Notes under the pieces: generated by a model
Database searches by the model: none
Told to the model about the DNA's origin: nothing
The model's input: only the letters and a program-made list of their open reading frames with translations
Translations under genes and position numbers: made by a program
DNA from: Montifringilla adamsi
Lineage: Eukaryota; Chordata; Aves; Passeriformes; Passeridae
DNA length: 64,000 nucleotides
NCBI GenBank assembly: GCA_017590115.1
Contig: JAGGNK010015447.1
Coordinates: 372,001-436,000, forward strand
Direction: 5' to 3'
Part shown: one piece after another, positions 58,425-64,000 of the stretch
How the letters are laid out: each line of letters starts with the position of its first letter
Numbering within the stretch: position 1 is the first letter of the stretch

Positions 58425-61400
58425 GAATCATGGGAGAGAAAATAGGATTTTCTCTGACAAAGGGTCACCAAGTCCTAACTACTGCAGTCTCAGGAAACAT
58501 CATGCAATCCCAGTAAAAAATCCATGGCACTCTACCTTAAATTCTGCTCAGATTATTGTCTCACTTCCCCTTTACTCCTGCTGAACAGCTGTTGCAGGAA
58601 TCTCTGTCCTTGAGGACTTCAGTATGCTTAACAAATTTCCAGCCTAGATATATTCCTTCTAGGTTATACCCATGTGTTCTTGTGCCAATTTTTTCCTTCA
58701 GTTTAATTACTCTTCTCCCTTCCTGCTGTTTACTTAATTGCTTTTATCAGCTTGATTTAAGAGCTTGTTATGAAGTGTTTTTAACTGCCTTTTACTTTGT
58801 TTCTAACTAGACTGTACAGTGCCTCAAGGGGTTTGGCAGGGGCTTTCTGTTGTCATAATTCTCTGATTATTCTTAATCCTGTGAGCCATTCCTCTATCAC
58901 AGATGGTTTGGAGGTACTTAGAAACAGCACTGTCGTGGTGTCACCAGGTTACTAAACCAAGAATATTCAAAACCCAGTCCCTCTGGCAGCTGTGAAAATT
59001 CGGGAAGCATGATTTGCATCAGGGTCTGTGGGGTCCCATGAAAGTGGTGCTGTGACATTTTTCAGTTTAGAGTGACTGAACTGCTTCTTGACCCAAGAAA
59101 TTATTGGACACTGTTCAAGTGACGAGGGATGTTATTCAAATATGAGCTGAATCTATGTAAAGCATCAGCTTCCCACAGATGTGGTCAGAAATAGCAATTA
59201 TTGATAATATTCCTGCCACTGTTTAAACCTTTCTGTAAATAAATATGCATTTAGAGGGCAGTGTGAGTATGAGAACACTCTGCTCCTTTCTTGCTCTGGT
59301 ACCTGGCATTTCTTCACCAAATGGGCTTTTTGACAGGGGGTAAATACTGTCCCTTTTGTTAACTCCCATTTGGAAAGGTAATTCCTGAAGCTAGATGGTG
59401 ATGACTGCATCTTTTGCCCCACGACTGCCTAAACCACCAGCAGTTTGTGGAAGGGTGAAAGCATCACACCAGTGATGTGTCTGCAGGTTTGGTATCTTGT
59501 GCTGAATTGCTGGAGCAGCTCCCCTCAGAGCAAATCCCTGGATGCCTCCCATTTGCTGGGATCCTGCAGCCTGGCTGTGGGAGCAGGGGAGAGAGCTGCA
59601 AGCTTTCCACATACCTGCTTTGCTACTCCTGAGCCAGCAGACATCATGTGCATTTGATTTATTTAATGAATGGGAGTCTAATTATAAAGCAGAGGAAATC
59701 ACTGAAGCATAAATTTATGGGCTCCCTGAGTTCACCTCCCATGTAGGCAGAAATCAGTGGTGGGAGCTGATGTTAGCAGCAGTGAAGATGTCAGGGAGGG
59801 AGGTGGATACCTGCAGGCTTTCCCTGACTCCTGGGTGGAGGGGAACAGGGATGATGTGCCAGCAACAGGAGAGGCTCAGCTGGCAATGGATTTCAAACAT
59901 CTCTTTGAGTCCAGGATGTTATGACAAGAGAAACAGGGAGACTTGGATAAAAAATCCAGCGTGTTCTGACAGCAGCCTGTGCCTCTGTTTGGATATAGCA
60001 TGAAAAACTGAGTCATAAAGGGCTGCAGCTATACACTGCAACTTTGTGCCCATTTTTGGCTACGTCTTGAATTACAAAAAATTACAATGACTTCTTAGAA
60101 AGGAAATACTTGCCTTTCTACTAATATGCTGTAATATTCCTGGAAGGGAGCCAGTGTGTCAATTTAAGTACCCTCTCAAGTGTGAGGGGCTGTGATATTT
60201 CCAAGTCCCAGTGCCAGCTCGAGCCTCTCTGGAATGTGTGCCAAAGTCTTCCCACTGAGAAGAATGCCTCACATTAAGCGTGTCATCCCTGGGCTGGCCC
60301 TCAGCGCCTTCCCCAGCTCAGGAGTTTCAGCTTTAACCTTCATTCCTGTATCCCATTTCCCAGCCCCATGGAAAAAAAATGTCGTGGAGGGCTCTCCCCT
60401 CATCCCCATCATCCCTTTACACATTAATGTGAAATGAAACGTTCTCATGGTTGGCTGTTGAACAACAGACAGCAATTCCTGTGTGGGGAATTTTAATGTC
60501 ACATTTCTTTCCTCACCTGGATGCTGCTCAATGTGCTTGTCACTACAGCTTAGAATCTGTGTGTGTCCTAGGACCCAGCCCTGCAGAGGTGACCAAAAAT
60601 TCAAAAAAGTCCAAATTTGAGCCCAAAGGATGGAAAACAAAAGTTTTGTCTGGGTCAAGCATACTTCAGAAAGACTTTCTGACAGGATATGTCTGTCCAC
60701 AAGAACATCCTCAGACTTGTTCAGTAACACATTTAGAAATCCAGTTAACCATCATGCACTTGCAGTATAATGGAAATAAAAAGTACAGTCCATTTTAACA
60801 CTGATGAAATCTGAAACCCTTAGAAGAATATAATCAGATATGTTTTCAGATTAGGCCAAAATTTTTATGAGGCCAAGCTCAAAAATATCGATGATTTCTG
60901 AGTTGGACAGTAAGAAATTTGACTTCTTTGTATGGGTTTTTAAAAACACCAAGATATTAATCTCCATCTTGACTTATTTGGGCCTCAGATATTCTCCATT
61001 TTTTCTCAAAATGTTGGAGCCAAGGGTTTGTCTGCATGTGTTTGAGTATAAAATGAAGGAAGACACAAAATAAACCTCCCCTGCAGGCGCAGAACAAGGA
61101 GGTTTGACACTCTTTCTGTAAAAAGGGGAAAGGGAATTGCCCTTCCATTGTCATTACTGGCTCTGCTGATTTCCCTGGTTTCAGTTTTTCTGGCAAGCTG
61201 GGTGTCCATCGTAGCAGGAAGATGAATTTAAGAATGTCTTAATTCACAATTAATCTACGTAACTTTCTAAAGTACAGGAGTGGGACAAAACCAAACCAGT
61301 CTAAAGAATTTTAAAAAAATTGCTAAAAACAATAGGCTTGTAAAAGCAGGCATTTTAACTCAGTTTACAATTTAAGGAGAAGGATTTTTAATACTTTTCT

Positions 61401-62763
61401 TTGACAAGGTCTGTAATTACAGAAAAGAAAATCTTAATAACTTCTTTATTATCTAAATCTTTCTTTTTGAGACAGGCTGGGAGAGGATATCACAGATTTG
61501 GACAAAAAAAAAAAAAGGGATATCACAACTTAGTAGCAGTGGGAAATACGCAGGAATACTGGTGTGAAAGTATCAGACGGGTTGAAGTCTTCTACAAAAA
61601 CAAGACAACAAACCCCATTTTGGAAAAAAAATAAGTTTGATAACCAGTTTTTCCATGTTCTGAGGACTGAAAGGTGAGATGCACCATGGTAACATTGTGA
61701 TATTTTACCCCATTCTTGGTCATCATTTTAGCATCATTCCAAATCCCATTTGATATGTCTCACTCTTTACTGATTTGGACTTTTTGCTTTTGCTTTAGAA
61801 AAGTTTGGAGAAATAAATGATTAATTATCCTTCAGCTCCCCTGGACATGTGAAATCCAGACAACTTGCTTTGAATTTTTCTATTTTTCTCATATTATTCA
61901 GTCCTTCATTTTTTCTTTACAATTAACATGGAAATATCAACTTTTGTCCATGTTTTTTGTTTTGATTTAGTTTGGGATTGACTTTATAGAGGGATTTTTG
62001 GGGGGAGGGGGTTGGGTTTTTCTTGTTTTATTTTGGTTTGTTTGGTTTCATTGTTTTGTTTTTAGGTTTTTGTTTTTAATTAAGGGATACAGTAAGGGAG
62101 ATCCTCTGCTGCTGTAAATCAGGATAGTGTGAGGAATTTAAACAGTGTTTTGAGACTGAGTTAGGATCTAGAGTTTAGGGACTGTGGATACAGGGTAAAT
62201 TAACACAAATAGGTTTCTGCACTTGTTAACCACACAGAAAGATAACAGAGTAGATAGAGAAAGAATATATATATATAAAAGAAGGAATGCATGAATGCAT
62301 AAATATTATTTAAATGTATTTTTATGTACTAAATACTTTATTTAAAGTAAATGTAATAATATCAATGGACTATTAATCCCTTTACATTTACAAATATGTG
62401 AATTTAGAGATAATTAATAATTACATTTATTAATATTCATAGTTAATGTATTTACAGCAAAAATGTTGCTTATTTCCTGGTTTTTTAGAAAAAAAAGGTA
62501 TTAAGGATTGACTTTATAGCTGGGAGAAGGTAGGCAGAAAAACACAGAACAAAATTTGGCAATCGACTTCTGCACATCAGTTTGACCATGAATGACCTTG
62601 GAGTACCTTTTGTTAAATTTTCTTTGGGCATAATTTGTGATCAAGGAATCAAACCTGAAGAAGCCTGTGCTGTCTTTGTTTACAGAGAAAAAAGACTTCC
62701 CTAAAGGATAACTTCACTTTTCCTTTCTCCTAAGGGAAAAAACTTCTGGGGACCCACCCTCAA
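58425..62763. other. Long stretch, no gene seen
   Basis: About 4.3 kb. It includes an A13 run (61504-61516), a T/G-rich patch (61985-62080) and a short AT repeat (62264-62279). The 153-codon minus-strand ORF at 60269-60730 overlaps a 115-codon ORF on the other strand and shows no domain or splice evidence. No mobile element recognised. Confidence 0.45.
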
Positions 62764-63021
62764 ACACAGAATTACCTGATCAGTGAGGTTGGAAAAGAAT
62801 TCCAAGGTCATTGAGTCCAACTTGTGGCTAATCCCCACTGTGTCAACCAGACCACGGCACTGAGTGCCACATCCAGGTGTTCCTTGGACACCTCCAGGGA
62901 TGGGGACGCCACCACCTTCCTTCCAATGTTTATCAACACTTCCTAGGAAGAAATTCCCCCTGGTGTCCAACCTGAATCTCTGCCAGTGCAGCTTAAGGCC
63001 ACTTCTTCTTGTACTGTCAGA
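62764..63021 (-). mobile_element. CR1 LINE 3' fragment, antisense
   Basis: Reverse CR1: 'cagtgaggttggaaaagaat', 'aaggtcattgagtccaactt', 'cactgtgtcaaccagacca', 'cacctccagggatggggacg', 'attccccctggtgtccaacc', 'tgcagcttaaggccacttct'. Same subfamily type as 4642, 18722 and 43744. 5'-truncated after about 260 bp. Confidence 0.92.
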
Positions 63022-63517
63022 ATGTCACAGTCTCAGGATTATGGCCACACAGATGAGGGGCTGGGACAGTCTTGACCTCTTTTTTGGCAAGTGAGAGGAC
63101 CAAGTTGCTTGGAGCTTCCACAGAGAACCTCTGAGCCCATTTGCCACAGTTTGTTTGTTCCTACACTGTCTTTAACCTTAGGCACTCATAGGCACCCTGA
63201 AGAGTCTCTCCAAAGTGGGTTGAGCTCCCCTCTTGGCTATGCTCGTGAAAATCCAAACACTCCTTTGGAAGTAACCTGGGTTTTGATCTTTGATTGACTT
63301 TGGCTACTGCAGGAGCTGATCCGCCAGGATGCTCAGCCCTTCTGTTAAATCTGAAGTGTTTGGTTGTGATTTCACTGCTGCAAACCCCTGGTTCAGTGGG
63401 GCAAGGGACCTTCCCACAGCCAGAGCAACAGCTGAGTGACATGACCCCCACAGAGGATTGAAGTGACCCCCATGGAGGACTGGGCCTGTGGTTTGTTTAT
63501 GGAAAACCAATCCAGGG
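63022..63517. other. Unique DNA, minor internal repeat
   Basis: A short diverged tandem occurs near 63440-63480 (two 'tgacccccac/tagagga'-like units about 22 bp apart). Otherwise nothing recognised. Confidence 0.5.
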
Positions 63518-63760
63518 CTGGAGCAGCGATTACACAGAGCACTCGCCGGCTCCTGCTCCGTCCCCGTGCCAACAACAACAGCGCAATGCTCCGAGTCAAA
63601 CCTGGTCACAGGGCCGCAGCTGAGTCAATGGATGGGACTCTTGCCAGCTCCCAGCCAGCCAGGGGTGGTTTGTTCCTCTTTAAGTCACTCGGATCACGTT
63701 CATTTCCAATGCTGGGTGAAATTCGCAGGTAGCGCAGGAATCCGCCGGGAATGTTTTGAG
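63518..63760. promoter_or_regulatory. Small CpG-rich patch, possible regulatory element
   Basis: By eye about 14 CpG dinucleotides fall within 240 bp, against a background where CpG is rare. There is no recognised repeat in it, no TATA box, and no adjoining exon that I can support. It could be a weak CpG island (promoter or enhancer) or the remains of a GC-rich element. The 137-codon ORF that overlaps it (63488-63901) lacks family features. Confidence 0.25.
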
Positions 63761-64000
63761 AGCTTTGGCACCATCCCCAGTGGCAGCAGAGACCAACCAC
63801 TCAGGGTTATCTCCTTCTTTTGTCCATCCCATGACACTTCCCAGCTCCTCTCAGCTTCTAATTTAGCCTTCCCATGGAATAATATGCTGCAGATTATTTA
63901 ACTGTGTCTTCACTTTTAAAATTGGAATGTTTGCATTTCCTTACCCACATTGATGAGTGAACTTAAGGCATGGGTAATGTGCAGGGAAGAGTCAAGAATA
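63761..64000. other. Unique DNA at window end
   Basis: AT-rich sequence, no feature recognised before the window ends. Confidence 0.45.

Noticed and set aside
60269..60730. 153-codon minus-strand ORF, one of the longest in the window
   Set aside because: It overlaps a 115-codon ORF on the other strand, has no recognisable domain, and no splice or promoter context. Length is within chance for a 64-kb window.
63488..63901. 137-codon plus-strand ORF over the CpG-rich patch
   Set aside because: Open length is helped by higher GC; no domain or splice evidence. The patch is reported only as a possible regulatory element.
1..64000. tRNA, rRNA, U6 or 7SL-like genes, CRISPR arrays
   Set aside because: No convincing tRNA B-box, snRNA start or regularly spaced repeat-spacer pattern was seen on either strand by eye.

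Overview
The window looks like non-coding nuclear DNA from a bird, probably a neoavian and quite possibly a songbird. The evidence is repeat content: about eighteen fragments of the CR1 LINE family, several ending in the tandem 8-bp tail (forms of ATTCTATG) typical of avian CR1, plus two solo long terminal repeats (LTRs) that resemble ERVL-type LTRs of bird genomes. The background is AT-rich and poor in CpG, with stops in all frames, no ribosome-binding-site/operon logic and no bacterial gene density. The bird assignment is inference from repeat families; I could not search a database.

Layout. 1-2.8 kb: two short sense CR1 3' ends, a solo LTR (1085-1648) and an antisense CR1. 2.8-15.8 kb: mostly unique AT-rich DNA with a GGAA microsatellite, three CR1 pieces and simple repeats. 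15.8-16.2 kb: a solo LTR with a perfect 5-bp target-site duplication. 18.0-19.1 kb: a sense CR1 in two halves separated by 282 bp, then an antisense CR1. 21.4-23.9 kb: two GC-rich CR1 pieces, then the only protein-like candidate in the window, a possible internal exon on the minus strand (23608-23864) with good splice signals. 24.6 kb: two abutting palindromes. 28.8 kb: a near-perfect 33/34-nt hairpin. 30-31.6 kb: two CR1 tails. 32.6-33.2 kb: a 293-bp tandem duplication about 99% identical. 36.4-37.4 kb: the longest CR1, keeping a decayed reverse-transcriptase segment. 39.2-39.7 kb: a much older CR1. 43.7-63 kb: four more antisense CR1 pieces and one doubtful one, long T-tracts and microsatellites. 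63.5-63.8 kb: a small CpG-rich patch.

No complete protein-coding gene, tRNA, rRNA, recognised ncRNA or CRISPR array could be supported. The ORFs of 60-155 codons are what chance gives in DNA of this composition or lie inside repeats. The window is best read as a gene desert or the interior of a large intron. Thirteen of eighteen CR1 pieces, and nearly all the long ones, lie in minus orientation. I found no novel multi-gene system; the items most worth a check are the candidate exon, the long hairpin and the recent tandem duplication.
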